The position numbers and the translations under genes are program-made. A DNA stretch of 64,000 nucleotides from NCBI GenBank assembly GCA_963383645.1, contig OY726569.1, forward strand, positions 74,431,635 to 74,495,634. Reading direction: 5' to 3'. Shown here one piece after another: positions 42,801 through 53,432 of this stretch. Source of the stretch: Muscardinus avellanarius. Taxonomy: Eukaryota > Chordata > Mammalia > Rodentia > Gliridae. Numbering within the stretch: position 1 is the stretch's first letter; every line of letters starts with the position of its first letter. The notes below the pieces were generated by a model. That model did no database searches. It saw only the letters and a program-made list of their open reading frames with translations, and had not been told where the DNA came from.

Positions 42801-43715
42801 ATTCGTCTTGCCCTCCTATTCCCACTCCCAGCTTTAAAGTTTCATGGAGAAGCCAGGCAGCAAGACAGACAGGGTAGACCTTCTGCTTCGGGAGCAGTGG
42901 CTGGGGAGAGTTAAGGGTGACACGCAACCTTTTCCTTTCCAGTCCCAGCTGAGCTCCCAACCACTTGCTTCCGACATAACATGTTGCTTCCATTTCTGGG
43001 GAGCATCCTTGCATAGAGAGTGGAATATACTGCAAACTCCTTTTCTCTCCCCTCCTCAGTGATCAAAAAGGGGCTAGAAGGAAGCGGCATATGGGCTTCA
43101 GAGCTTAATTCCAAATGTGCTTGTCAAGGACAGTGAGATGGGATTTCTCTGATGGGGCCTGCTGGGTCTCCTACAAGGCTTGCAGAGTATTGTTCTTGGC
43201 AGATGTTTGGGCTGAGTGGTGAGGTAGCTGGTTCCTAGAGAGGGAAAAGGAGGCAGGCCCGGCTTTGCTGGGAAGTGACTCTTCGTTTCCACTTGAAACT
43301 CCAGTAGAATATTGAACAAAAATCCCAATTTTGAGCCATCTCCCAATCAGCAGAGCTAGCCCCAGGGGGTTCAGGGCAAAGCACCCGGGTTGCCAAGCAG
43401 GGTGGAGAGAGAGTTGCAGGCTGCATGGCAGCGCTTACACCTGCCCAGGCTTAAGATCTGGGATCCTTTGCAGAATGGTACTTATGTAATGGTTTAGAAC
43501 AACACATGCATAATTGACTGTGCAGGATGTCACTCAATCAGTTTGGGTTTGCTTTATTTTATTTTATATATATATATTTTTTGGTATCCTGTACATTGCA
43601 GTGGGTGTGAAGATAGTATTTTAATATTTGTACAAAGTTTAATTTAATTTTAATTGTTCTATGTATATAACTGCATTTCTAAATAATAATAATAAAAAGT
43701 TCTTATGAAGGCAGT
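39861..43715 (+). other. SUSD6: SUSD6 3'UTR (about 3.85 kb)
   Basis: It runs from the stop codon to just past the AATAAA at 43691. No SINE of the dominant family lies in it, although SINEs are dense on both sides. The last 250 bases are AU-rich ('tttattttattttatatata'). A Pumilio-type element tgtatata lies at 43662-43669. A C14 run is at 41289-41302. Open frames here (the longest about 226 codons near 40654) have no conserved content and no splice logic. The exact cleavage point is inferred. Confidence 0.85.
43691..43696 (+). terminator. SUSD6: Polyadenylation signal AATAAA of SUSD6
   Basis: AATAAA follows 'aataataat' and is followed by the GU-containing stretch 'ggcagttgtaggagatgtg'. Position fits a 3.85-kb 3'UTR. 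Confidence 0.8.
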
Positions 43716-44317
43716 TGTAGGAGATGTGATCCTTCCAGAGGCTTTTGCAGTAACGGAGATGGAAAAGAGTGGATGTGGGTAAGCAGTCCTGAGGGATGAA
43801 GCGCTTGGGGGTGGGGGAGGACCTGGGAAAGGCGTGGCCTTGGTGGGAGGGGCGTGGTCCGCCCTGGCAGTGGAAACCCATTGCCTCTTTTCTGGTTCAA
43901 GTACTTTGAGGATCCCAACCACTGTGCTCAGGCAGAGATTTAGCAGCAAGGTAGAGGTGGTTTGGGCCTGCATGGGGTGTTCAATGTGCAGAGGACAGCC
44001 TCAAAGTGTGCCAGGAGTGATACAACCTGGGTGTGTAAAGTACAGGTCGAGTGGGGCAGTGAGACGCCTGAGAGAAATGGCATTTGAGCTGAGGTGTGAG
44101 GGGCTGACATGACAAAGGTAAACAACAGCACCTGACTGTGCTTAGGGGTCAAGGGAGCAGAAGTGAAGCGGCCAAGGGGAGAGGGCCCTCACCAGCAGAG
44201 ATGGAGGGCAGCACTGCGCCAGGAGGGCATTAGGAAGGGGTGTGCATGTGTGTTGCTGTGTGTGTGGGTGCGCTTTCACCTAGAAGAGTAGATTTAGGAG
44301 GATAAAACATACTGCAC
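43716..44317. other. Intergenic sequence just downstream of SUSD6
   Basis: No repeat of the dominant family and no exon recognised. Confidence 0.4.
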
Positions 44318-44687
44318 ATTCAGCGTAGTGGAGCACACTTGTAATCTCAGTACTTGGGAAGCTGAAAAAGGAGAATCACAGGTTCATGGCCAGACTTAGC
44401 TGCTTAGTGAGGTACTTCTCAACTTAGACCCTGTTTCAAAGTAAAGAATAAAAAATAGGGATGGGGGTGTAGCTTGGAGGTAGAATGCCCCTGGGTTCCA
44501 CCCCCAGTACCACAAAGAAAAAAGAAAAGAAAAGTAAATAAATAAAATCGTAAAGAATGGGGCTTGCAGAGCATAGTAGTACACACCTATAATCCCAGTA
44601 CTTGGGAGACTGAGATAGGTGGATTGCAGGTTCAAGGACAGCTTGGGGGTATAGCTTGGACATAGAATGCCCCTGGATTCAATCCCC

Positions 44688-44727
<40 letters not shown>
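44318..44727 (+). mobile_element. Two 7SL-ID SINEs, the second ending in (CA)18
   Basis: The first runs 44318-44525. The second (44563-44691) has lost most of its 7SL/linker middle and passes from 'ccccagtaacac' into a CA repeat to 44727. Confidence 0.78.
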
Positions 44728-44730
<3 letters not shown>

Positions 44731-45150
44731 TGCCCAGCATGGTATCCAGGTGGAGGATTTAAGCCTTGTAAAACATGATAAATAAGCCACAGGGCAACAG
44801 GCATTACTCTTCCATAAGAAAAAAATAGATATCAGTGTCATTGATTTCGGTGACAGAAGGGTCTCCTCTGTCCCTGGAAACAGGTGCAGACAGGTGACCG
44901 GCAGGTATGGAATGCCCGCCCTACAGGCAGGGGAGGAGAATGGGGAAGGGAGACTGTCCACACCAGGTCCTCCTGGGCCCTTGCCTTCCTCAGAGGCCAA
45001 TGGGCAAGGAGGGGCAGAGGTCACAAGGCCCACAGAAGCTGCAGAGCCATGGGACAGAGGCCCTCTGAGTTGTTGACTTAAGTGTGAACAATATGGCTGA
45101 AGAGAAAAGGAATCTCCTGCCCTGCTGCAGAACAAAGAGTAGCGATCTCA

Positions 45151-45373
45151 GCTGGGCGTGGTGGCACATGCTTGAAATCCCAGCATTCAGCAGGTAGAGA
45201 CAGGAGGATTGGGGTTCACAGACAGCCTCAGATACTTAGTGAGGCCCCTTGCAACTTATTGAGATCCTGTTTCAAAAATAAAGAATAAAAAATTAGGGCT
45301 GGGGGTGTAGCTCAGAGGTAGAATGCCCCTGGGTTCCATCCCCAGTACCACCAAAAAAAAAAAAAAAAAAAAT
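45151..45373 (+). mobile_element. 7SL-ID dimer SINE
   Basis: gctgggcgtggtggcacatg to 'catccccagtaccacc' plus A22. Flanks tagcgatctc and tagcaatctc differ by one base, a likely TSD. Confidence 0.85.
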
Positions 45374-45582
45374 AGCAATCTCTCCAATAACTGCAAGTAC
45401 CCTTAAATACACAAAAGTAACACATATTTACTTTAGGTATCTAGAAGGAAAGTTAAAATCACCCATGGTATCACTTACTACTGGTTATGTTGTATATATT
45501 TTGTTTTTCTTCTATATGCCTATGTATAACTTCTTATAAAAGATCGCTTTTTAGTAGTATTTTTGTGATTTTTTTTTTCTTT

Positions 45583-45940
45583 AGATACTGGGGATTGAAC
45601 CCAGGGACATTCTACCTCTGTCTTACACCTATACCCAGCTTTGTTTGTTTGTTTGTTTGCTTGCTTGCAGTACTGGGGATAGAACCCAGGGGCATTCGAC
45701 CTCCAAGCTACACCTCCTGCCCTATTTTTTTAATCTTTATTTTGAAACAGTCTCACTAAGTTGTGGAGGGCCTCACTACGGAGCTGAGACTGTCAGCAAA
45801 CCGTCCAGTCTCATCCTCCCAAATGCTGGGATTACAAGCGTGCGCCACCATGCCTGGCTTGTTTTTTTATTCTGTACTTTGAAACAGGACCTAAGTTGCA
45901 GAGGGCCTGTGATCCTCCCGTCTCAGCCTCCCAAGTACTG
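45583..45940 (-). mobile_element. Cluster of antisense 7SL-ID SINE pieces
   Basis: An ID half (45583-45640), a full dimer of the 'gcgcaccaccatgcctggc' type (45666-45860) and a truncated 7SL half (45868-45940). Confidence 0.72.
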
Positions 45941-45941
45941 T

Positions 45942-45944
<3 letters not shown>

Positions 45945-45994
<50 letters not shown>

Positions 45995-46170
45995 GCTGGG
46001 AATTGAACCCAGGGACATTCTACCTCTGAGTTACAACTTTAGCCATATTTTATTTTTTATTTGGAAACAGGGTCTCCCTAAAGTTGCTGAGGCTGACCAA
46101 GAACCTGCAATCCTTCTGTTTCTGCCTTCCAAGTACTGGGATTACAGGCAGGTGCCACCATACCCAGCTA
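45945..46170 (-). mobile_element. 7SL-ID SINE with (TG)n at its 3' end
   Basis: The TG tract 45945-45991 leads into 'gctgggaattgaacccag', and the element ends 'gccaccatacccagct'. Confidence 0.8.
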
Positions 46171-46197
46171 ATGAATTTTTTAAAAACCTTTGCAGTA

Positions 46198-46405
46198 AAG
46201 TCAGGCATGCTGGTGAATACCTGTAATCTCAATACTTGAGAGGCTGAGACAGGAGTATCACAGGTTTGAGGATAGCCTCACCAAATAGTGAGACTCTCAG
46301 CTACCTAGCAAGGCCCTGTATCAAAGTAGAAAATAAAATTGGGGTGGGAGTATAGCTTGGAGGTAGAATGTCCCTGGATTTAATCCCCAGTACCACAAAA
46401 AATAA
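46198..46405 (+). mobile_element. 7SL-ID dimer SINE
   Basis: 'gtcaggcatgctggtgaatac' to 'taatccccagtaccac'. Confidence 0.75.
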
Positions 46406-46585
46406 ATTTAAAAAACTTTTGCAGTCTTTAATCATCAATCATTTTAATGACTATATAATATTAGTAATTAGGATTTCAAGACTGTTTAAGAAATCTATAA
46501 ATTATATCCTTCAGATAAAGTACTGAAAATGAAACTGCTAGGTCAAAGAGAAAGGTTTTTTTTTTGTTTGTTTTGGTTTTCTTTT

Positions 46586-46801
46586 TTTTTTTTTTTTTTT
46601 TTTTTGCGGGTCTGGGGATGGAACCCAGGGCATTTGACCTCTGAGCTACACCTCCTGCCCTATTTTTTATTCTTTATTTTGAAACAGGGTCTCACTAAGT
46701 TGCAGAGGACCTCACTAAATAGCTGAGGCTGCTGCGAACCACGATCCTCAGGTCTCAGCCTCCGAATGCTGGGATTACAAGCGTGCGCCACCACGCCCGG
46801 C
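46586..46801 (-). mobile_element. 7SL-ID SINE with 18-bp TSD ('gcgggtctgggg' subfamily)
   Basis: Flanked by ttgttttggttttctttt at 46568-46585 and 46802-46819. The insertion split the poly(T) tail of the next antisense SINE. Confidence 0.9.
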
Positions 46802-46819
46802 TTGTTTTGGTTTTCTTTT

Positions 46820-47032
46820 GCACATACTGAGGATGGAACCCAGGGGCATTCTACCTATGAATTACACCATGAGCCCCATTTTTAATTATTTTATTTTTGA
46901 AACGGCTTCACTGAATTGCAAAGGGCCTCACTAAGTAGTAGCTGAGGCTGTCTACAAACTGCAACCCTCCTGTCTCAGACTCCCAGGTGCTGAGATTATA
47001 AGCATATGCCACCACGTCCATCTCTTAATGAG
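46820..47032 (-). mobile_element. Older 7SL-ID SINE
   Basis: Antisense 'cacatactgaggatggaacc' to 'gccaccacgtccatct'. Confidence 0.75.
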
Positions 47033-47199
47033 TTTTGATGTATCTCAAATTGCCCACCAAGTAGTTATTCCAAATTTCCTACAATATCTCCAGTAGTGAG
47101 ACTTGTGGGGTTTTTTTTTTAATAAACTAGTTAAAAGAAAATGATATTGTTTTAATTCACTCTTTTCCATTATTTCTGAAGTTGAGTGTTTTAATTTTT

Positions 47200-47645
47200 C
47201 TGGAGTTTTTTGAACCCAGGAGCATTCTACCTCTGAGCTAGACCCCCAGCCCTATTTTTTATTCTTTATTTGTTATTCTTAGTGAAACAAGGTCTCACTA
47301 AGTAGCTGAGGCTAGCTGTGAATTTGCCATTCTCCTGTCTCAGCCCCCAAATACTGGGATTACAAGTGTGTGCCACCATGCCTAAAATTGAATTGAAGTT
47401 GAGATTATTTTTTTGTTTTGGTTTGGTTTTGGTTTTTTTTGTTTGCGGTACTGAGGATGGAACCCAGGGGTATTCTACCTCCAAGCTATACCTTTATCCC
47501 AACCCTATGTTTTATTCTTTATTTTGAAACAGGGTCTCTCTGAGTTGCAAAGGGCCTAAGTAGCTGAGGCTGGCCGTGAACCCAGATCCTCCTGTCTCAG
47601 CCTCCCAAATGCTGGGATTACAAGCCTGTGCCACCATACCTGGCT
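47200..47645 (-). mobile_element. Two antisense 7SL-ID SINEs
   Basis: 47200-47388 (truncated ID side, ends 'gtgccaccatgcct') and 47441-47645 ('gcggtactgaggatggaacc' to 'gccaccatacctggct'). Confidence 0.75.
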
Positions 47646-47672
47646 GAAGTTGAGTTTTTAAAATATGTTTAC

Positions 47673-48352
47673 GAAGCCAGGCGTGGTAGTGCACGCTTGT
47701 AATCCCTGCACTTGGGAGGCAACTCAGGCCCTGTTTCCAAATAAAGTATAAAAAATAGGTCTGGGAGTATAGCCCAGAGGTAGAAAGCCTCTTGGTTTCC
47801 CCCACCCAGTACCAAATATATATATACATACATACACACATACATACATACATACATACATACATGTATGTATGTTTACTAAGCCAGGTGTGGTGGTGCA
47901 CGCTTGTAATCCCAGCACTTAGGAGGCTGAGATAGGAGGATCCCACTGGTTCAAAGCCAGCCTCAGCTACTTGGTGAGGCTCTCAGCAACTTAGTGAGAC
48001 CCTGTTTCCAAATAAAATATAAAATAGGTCTGGGAGTATAGCCCAGAGGTAGAAAAAGGCCCTGGGTTTCACCCCCAGTACCACCAAAAAATAAATAAAT
48101 AAAAAATAAAATATGTTACTTACTGTTTGTAACAAAGGCATCCTGAGCTAGGCATGGTGGCACCCGCTTATAATACCAGTACTTGGGAGGCTAAGACAGG
48201 GGGATCCAGGTTCACAGCCAGCCTCGGCTACTTAGTGAAGCCCTTCATAACTTAGCCCTATTTCAAACTAAAGAATAAAAAATCAGGCTGGGGGTGTACC
48301 TCAGAGGTAGAATGCCCCTGGGTTCAATCCCCAGCGCCCCCCACACACACAC
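47673..48352 (+). mobile_element. Three sense 7SL-ID SINEs and a CATA repeat
   Basis: 47673-47815 (large internal deletion of the 7SL half), (CATA/TATG)n at 47816-47876, a copy at 47881-48095 and one at 48142-48352 ending 'ccccagcgccccccacac'. Confidence 0.75.
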
Positions 48353-48404
48353 AAAGTCATCTTGAAAATCATGAAGTCCAAATTTGAGGTGATAATTAAA
48401 ACCC

Positions 48405-48690
48405 AGCTGGGATATGGTGGCACATGCCTGTAATCCCAGTACTTGAGAGACTGAGACAGAAGGATTGCAGGTTTGAGGATAGCCTCAGCAATTTAGCAAG
48501 GCCCTCTGCAACTTAGCAAGACCCTTTTTTGAAATAAAAGGTAAAATAGGGCTCAGGGTATAGCTCAGAGGTAGAATGCCCCTGGGTTCAATCCCCAGCA
48601 CTACAATAAAATAAAAAATATAGAGCTGAGGATATAGCCCAGAGGTAGAACACCAATGAGATCAAATTCCAGTGCTTCACACACAAAAAA
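48405..48690 (+). mobile_element. 7SL-ID SINE followed by an extra ID half
   Basis: The dimer is 48405-48612; a lone ID half ('gaggatatagcccagagg') is at 48622-48690. Confidence 0.72.
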
Positions 48691-48706
48691 AAGTGCTAGG
48701 TTCCAG

Positions 48707-49045
48707 CCAGGCATAGTGGCGTGTGTTTGTAATCTCAGTACTTGGGAGGCTGAGACAGGAGGATTGCGCAGGTTCGAAGCCAGCCTCAGCTACTTAGGAT
48801 CTCAGCAACTTAGTGACACCCAAATAAAATATAAAATTTTGTCCAAATAAAATATAAAATAGGTCTGGGAGAGCTGGGCATGGTGCCTTACGCTTGTAAT
48901 CCCCGCACTTGGGAGGCGGAGACAAGAGGATCGCTCAGGTTTGAAGCCAGCCTCGCTGGCTTAAGAGACCCTGTTTCCAAATAAAAATAAAAAATAGGTC
49001 TGGGAGTGTAGCCCGGAGGTAGAAGGGTTTCATCCCCAGTACAAA
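48707..49045 (+). repeat. Two tandem 7SL halves with one ID half
   Basis: Two 7SL bodies (from 48707 and from about 48872) are joined at ggtctgggag|agctgggc. The linker text aaataggtctgggag recurs at 48857-48871 and 48992-49006, and only the second body has an ID half. Confidence 0.85.
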
Positions 49046-50419
49046 AAAAAAGTAGTAGGTTCCCTGAGAGGTACAAAGGGTAGAAGGGTACATGCCCTCA
49101 AAGGGTTTACAGACTTCTGTATATCCACGCACAATATAACTACAATATGAAGTAGAAAGGAAAGGGAAAACAGCAGTGATTCTCCTTCCCAGTGCACAGA
49201 GTTTCTGAGGAAGTGTGTCTAGACAGCCAAGAAGTAGGAAGCTGTGACCCCTGAGACTCGGAGTCACTCATTCCTGACAAAGTTTCCCGATAGGTTTCAT
49301 TCCTACTTGATGTTAAGAAAACATCTGATACTTAAGTTTTCTCAAACCATCTAAGGTTGGTTTGGTTCTAGAACATAAAGAGACATGGTCCCCAAAGCTT
49401 AGGGGCCTGTGTGAGTGTTGTCTGTGTTTCTGTCGGGGGTGGGGGGGTCTTGGGCAAAGCCGGGACCCACAACAAAGAGAGACTCCAACAGGGCAGAAGC
49501 CCATTAGGGCAGTGAGGGCGTTTGAACTGGGTTCGCCACGCAGACCTCTGGATGGCCTTCTGGAAAGGGCAGCTGTCCTGGAGCAAGAGTGGGGGGATGA
49601 AAAACTGTGGTGATGGCTCCCCAAATACTAAGGATTCAGGAAGAAAACAGTGAGGGCTGAGTCAACACGGAACACTCTGCTTATCCTGAGGCACAGGTCA
49701 GAGGGCAGGAGCTCAGGGAGGGCTGGTGGGGTTGTGTTTGGGGGCGCCAGAAGCCAAAGATAGCTGGCACAGAGCATCCACCAAGTGCTGTCTGTGTACC
49801 AGGCACTTCCAGGCCCTTGGTCTGCGGTAAATCCCCTGTCCCTGCAACCTCCGTCTGTGTGTGTGTTGTGTGTGTGTGTGTGGGGGGGGTATTGTGATTA
49901 ATCCTAACTTTGCAAAGAAGAAACAGGTTCGAAATTGTGAAGGGAAGCTTTATCCCACAGCTCTGAAACCACGAGAGCTGGGATTCAAACATGACTGCCT
50001 CACAGCCCTTGTGTCCTAATACCTGCCCCAAAGAAAACTGCCCACAACGCTCAGGTTTCCGTATGACGGAAAAACAGAAGCCCAGTCGCTAGAACCACAG
50101 CACCCAGCTCACTAGCTCTACCAGGATGGCTTGAATGACTGCATCTTGTTTTTTTTTTTTTTGTTTTTTTTTTTTAACTCTCAGTGAGTCCCTCTTCAGT
50201 GTCCAGAACAGGAAAGACAAGAAGCCACAAGCCTCCAGGGGTCATTTACAAAATGTCCAGCTTTACAGATGAGGACACTGATGTGTGTGGTCACTCACTG
50301 ACTGATTGTCCAAGGCGACATGGCCAGTTGATAATGGAGTTGAGGTGAAATTCTAGGCCCCTGTCCAGGCCAGCGCGCGCCCATCCCATCGCCCTTGGCC
50401 AGCCCACTCTTCTGCTTGG
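49046..50419. other. Intergenic sequence without recognised gene
   Basis: Mostly unique. MIR-like antisense text occurs near 50255-50350 ('tttacagatgaggacactga'). A (GT)n/G-run lies at 49857-49889 and poly(T) at 50149-50175. Confidence 0.4.
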
Positions 50420-50636
50420 CCTTTTTTTTTTTTTTTTCTCTCTTCACATTGATGGTTAAACCTAGGGGCATCCTACTTCTAAGCTACATCCCCAGCCCTT
50501 TTTATTTTGAAACAGTGTCTCACTAAATTGCTGAGGGACTGGCTAAGTTACTGAAGCCAACCTCCAACCTGCCATCCTCCAGTCTCAGCCTCCCAAGTAC
50601 TGGGAGTACCAGTGTGCGCCACCACACACTTGCTTG
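50420..50636 (-). mobile_element. 7SL-ID SINE
   Basis: T18 tail, then a diverged antisense dimer to 'gtgcgccaccacacacttg'. Confidence 0.75.
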
Positions 50637-50905
50637 GCTTTTGAGTGCTGCTCCATCTCTTCTCCAGCCCAGCTTCCCTCTGCATTGGGAGCACTTGCTG
50701 CACCCTGTTTGTGGGAGGCCAGAGGGGCTGGAAGGATGAACCTCCTTGGGTTCCAGGAGGCCCTGTGAGCAGATTAAATTGTCTGTCTGACCTGCAGAGC
50801 TCTTCCTCCCTGGTTCCTTCAGAAAGGGCTGGAAGGGAGGCAGGAGAAGACAGAGCCCCAGGGTGGGGAGCGATGCATCCCAGAGCCCAAGATCTGAGGC
50901 AACAC

Positions 50906-51105
50906 AGGTATTGGGGATGGAACCCAGGGGCATTCTACCTCCAAGCTATACCACAAGCCCTATTTTTTATTCTTTATTTTGAAACAGGGTCTCACTGAGT
51001 TGCAAAGGGCCTTGCTAAGTAGCTGAGGCTGTCCTCAAATCCTGATCCTCCTGTCTCAGCTTCCCAAATGCTGGGGTTACAAGCCTGTGCTACCATGCCC
51101 AGCTC
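50906..51105 (-). mobile_element. 7SL-ID SINE
   Basis: Antisense 'ggtattggggatggaaccc' to 'gctaccatgcccagct'. Confidence 0.8.
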
Positions 51106-51753
51106 AATACTTTCATTTTAATTCCCGTCTTTCCTCTTCCAGGCTAGACCTCTGGGCCCAAGGCCAAGGCTCATCTGCAGCTTGGACCAAGGAGAGAAGG
51201 CCTAAGGGCAGAGGAGGGAGCTGCCCATTGGGCCGCAGGCAGTCTCTACCCCTGGGTTGGAAGAAGCAAATTCTTGTATTCCAAGCGGGCAAGAGAGAAG
51301 GGAGCTGGGACTGCCACTTTCCTCAGGCTAGAGGCTGTGCTGGAGAAGCCCCTGGTCTGGGGGTCCAAGGCCCCTGCTGAAAGGAGTTGCCCTTTTCATT
51401 CCCTTGAGCCTGGACTGAGAAGGGACAGAGAGGGACTCTGGGTGGACCACCCATGGCTGGAGCTGGCTGGCCAGCCTTCCCCTCTGCTGCGGGAAGTGGC
51501 CCTGCTCCAACTCTGCCCAAGCAGCCAAGAAGTCCAGTCCCCACGGGGAGAGTCTCGGGTCTGTCTTGAGGAAGAGAGGTGATGGGGTGGGGGGTACAGT
51601 TGTGCCCCAGTAGGGACATTGGTCTGGGGAAGAGAGTGATATGGGGCATGCTGATATAGGGCATCTGCCACACAGCCCTCCACTCCCTGCCCTTCCCTGA
51701 TTGTTTGCTGAACACTTATGAGGGTCTCAGGCAGGGGTAAGATGCCTTAAGAA

Positions 51754-51965
51754 TTTTTTTTTTTCGGGTCTGGGGGATGGAACCCAGAGGCATTTGACCT
51801 CCGAGCTATACCCCCTGCCCTATTTTTTATTCTTTATTTTGAAACAGGATCTCACTAAGTTGCAGAGAACCTCATTAAGTAGCTGAGGCTGTCCCCGAAC
51901 CGTGATCCTCCAGTCTCAGCCTCCCGAATGCTGGGATTACAAGTGTGCGCCACTATGCCCCCCTA
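51754..51965 (-). mobile_element. 7SL-ID SINE ('cgggtctggggg' subfamily)
   Basis: 'cgggtctgggggatggaacc' with 'ataccccctgcccta', ending 'gtgcgccactatgcccc'. Confidence 0.82.
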
Positions 51966-51982
51966 AGAATATTATTCTTAAG

Positions 51983-52372
51983 AACAGTGCAGTGGTGCAT
52001 GCCCATAATCCCAGTACTCGGAAGGGTGAGACAGAAGGATCACAGATTCAAAGCCAGGTTCAGCAACTTAGTAAGACCCTGCTTCAAAATAAATAAGTAA
52101 ATAAATATATATGTAAATAAATATATATGGCTGAGATATAGCTCAGAGGTGGAATTCTCTTGGATTCGGTCCCTAGTGCCAGAAACCAATAAAAATGAAA
52201 ATGAAAAGAAATAAAAAGGCCTGAGGGTGTAGCTTGTCGGTGGAATGCCTCTGGGTTCAATCTTTAGGAACAACAACAACAAATAAAAGATATTATTGAG
52301 CTGGGTGAGGTGGTACACGCCTATAATTCCAGTACTTAGAAGGCTGAGTTCAATCTCCAGTACCAAAATAAA
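51983..52372 (+). mobile_element. 7SL-ID SINE and further ID/7SL remnants
   Basis: Dimer 51983-52196, a lone ID half 52215-52277, and a short hybrid (52293-52372) with only the first 7SL bases joined to the ID end 'caatctccagtacc'. Confidence 0.68.
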
Positions 52373-52525
52373 ATAAAATAAAATAAAAGATTCTTTTCAA
52401 TCAACTCATCCATTCTTGCAAGGTGGAGAACTTAAAGCTCATAAAGATTCAAGTACAAACCAAGACCACATGGGTGATAAAGAGGTGGGATTTGAATCCA
52501 AGTGTGCATCCTGAACAACAACAAC

Positions 52526-53228
52526 TCCTCCTCCTCCTCTCCCCCTCCTCCTTCCCCTCCTCCTCTCCCCCTCCTCCTTCCCCTCCTCCTCCCCTCCTCT
52601 TCCTCCCCTCCTCCTCTTCCCCTCCTCTCCTCCTCTTCCCTCCTCCTCCTCCTCCTCCTCCTCCTTCTTCTTCTTCTTCTTCTCCTTCTCCTTCTCCTTC
52701 TCCTTCTCCTTCTTCTGTGTGCACCCTGAACAACCATAAGTCCTCCTCCTCCTCCTCCTCCTCCCCTCCTCCTCCCCTCCTCTTCCTCCCCTCCTCCTCT
52801 TCCTCCTCTTCCCCTCCTCTCCTCCTCCTCTTCCCCTCCTCTCCTCCTCCTCCTCTTCCTCCTCCTCGTCCTCCTCCACCTCCTCCCCTCCTCCTCCTCC
52901 TCCTTTCTTCTTCTTCTCCTCCTTCTCCTTCTCCTTCTCCTCCTTCTCCTCCTTCTCCTTCTCCTTCTCCTCCTTCTCCTTCTCGTCCTCCTCGTTCTCC
53001 TCCTCCTCGTTCTCCTCCTCCTTGTCCTCCTCCTTCTCCTTCTCCTCCTCCTCCTCCTCCTCCTCCTCCTCCTCCTCCTCCTCCTCCTCCTCCTCCTTCC
53101 TTCTTCTTCTTCTTCTTCTTCTTCTTCTTCTTCTTCTTCTTCTTCTTCTTCTTCTTCTTCTTCTTCTTCTTCTTCTTCTTCTTCTCTTCTTCGTACCCTG
53201 AATCCTCCTCCTCTTCCTCCTCCTTCTT
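52526..53228 (+). repeat. 700-bp polypyrimidine tract, (TCC)n/(TTC)n
   Basis: Almost pure C/T on the + strand, in blocks of CCT, CCCT and TTC. The phrase gtgtgcatcctgaacaac before it recurs inside as gtgtgcaccctgaacaac (52717) and as 'cgtaccctgaatcctcctcc' (53192), so the tract grew by segment duplication as well as slippage. It adjoins the 3' end of the antisense SINE at 53231. The long frames through it (Ser/Pro/Phe-rich or Arg/Glu-rich) are simple-repeat artefacts. Confidence 0.93.
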
Positions 53229-53230
53229 TT

Positions 53231-53432
53231 TGTGGTACTGTGTATTGAACCCAGTAGCATTCTACCTCCAAGCTACACCCCCCAGCCCCATTTTATTTTT
53301 TATTTTGAAACAGGGTCTCACTAAAAGTTGTGGCGAGCCTCACTCTGTTGCTAAGGCAGGCTGCAAACCTGCAATCCTGTCCTGCCTCCCGAGTACTGGG
53401 ATTACAGTGTGCACCTCCACGCCAGCTCACCT
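53231..53432 (-). mobile_element. 7SL-ID SINE abutting the polypyrimidine tract
   Basis: Antisense 'gtggtactgtgtattgaacc' to 'gtgcacctccacgccagct'. Confidence 0.8.

Larger units (their letters stand above)
45410..47190 (-). mobile_element. Ancient L1 fragment broken up by SINEs
   Basis: Pieces at about 45410-45570, 46420-46560 and 47035-47190 ('gaaactgctaggtcaaagag', 'caaattgcccaccaagtag') read as one old L1 antisense segment separated by SINE insertions. Confidence 0.45.

Noticed and set aside
53041..53190. CRISPR-like regular spacing of repeats
   Set aside because: Simple TCC/TTC microsatellite in a mammalian genome; no unique spacers.
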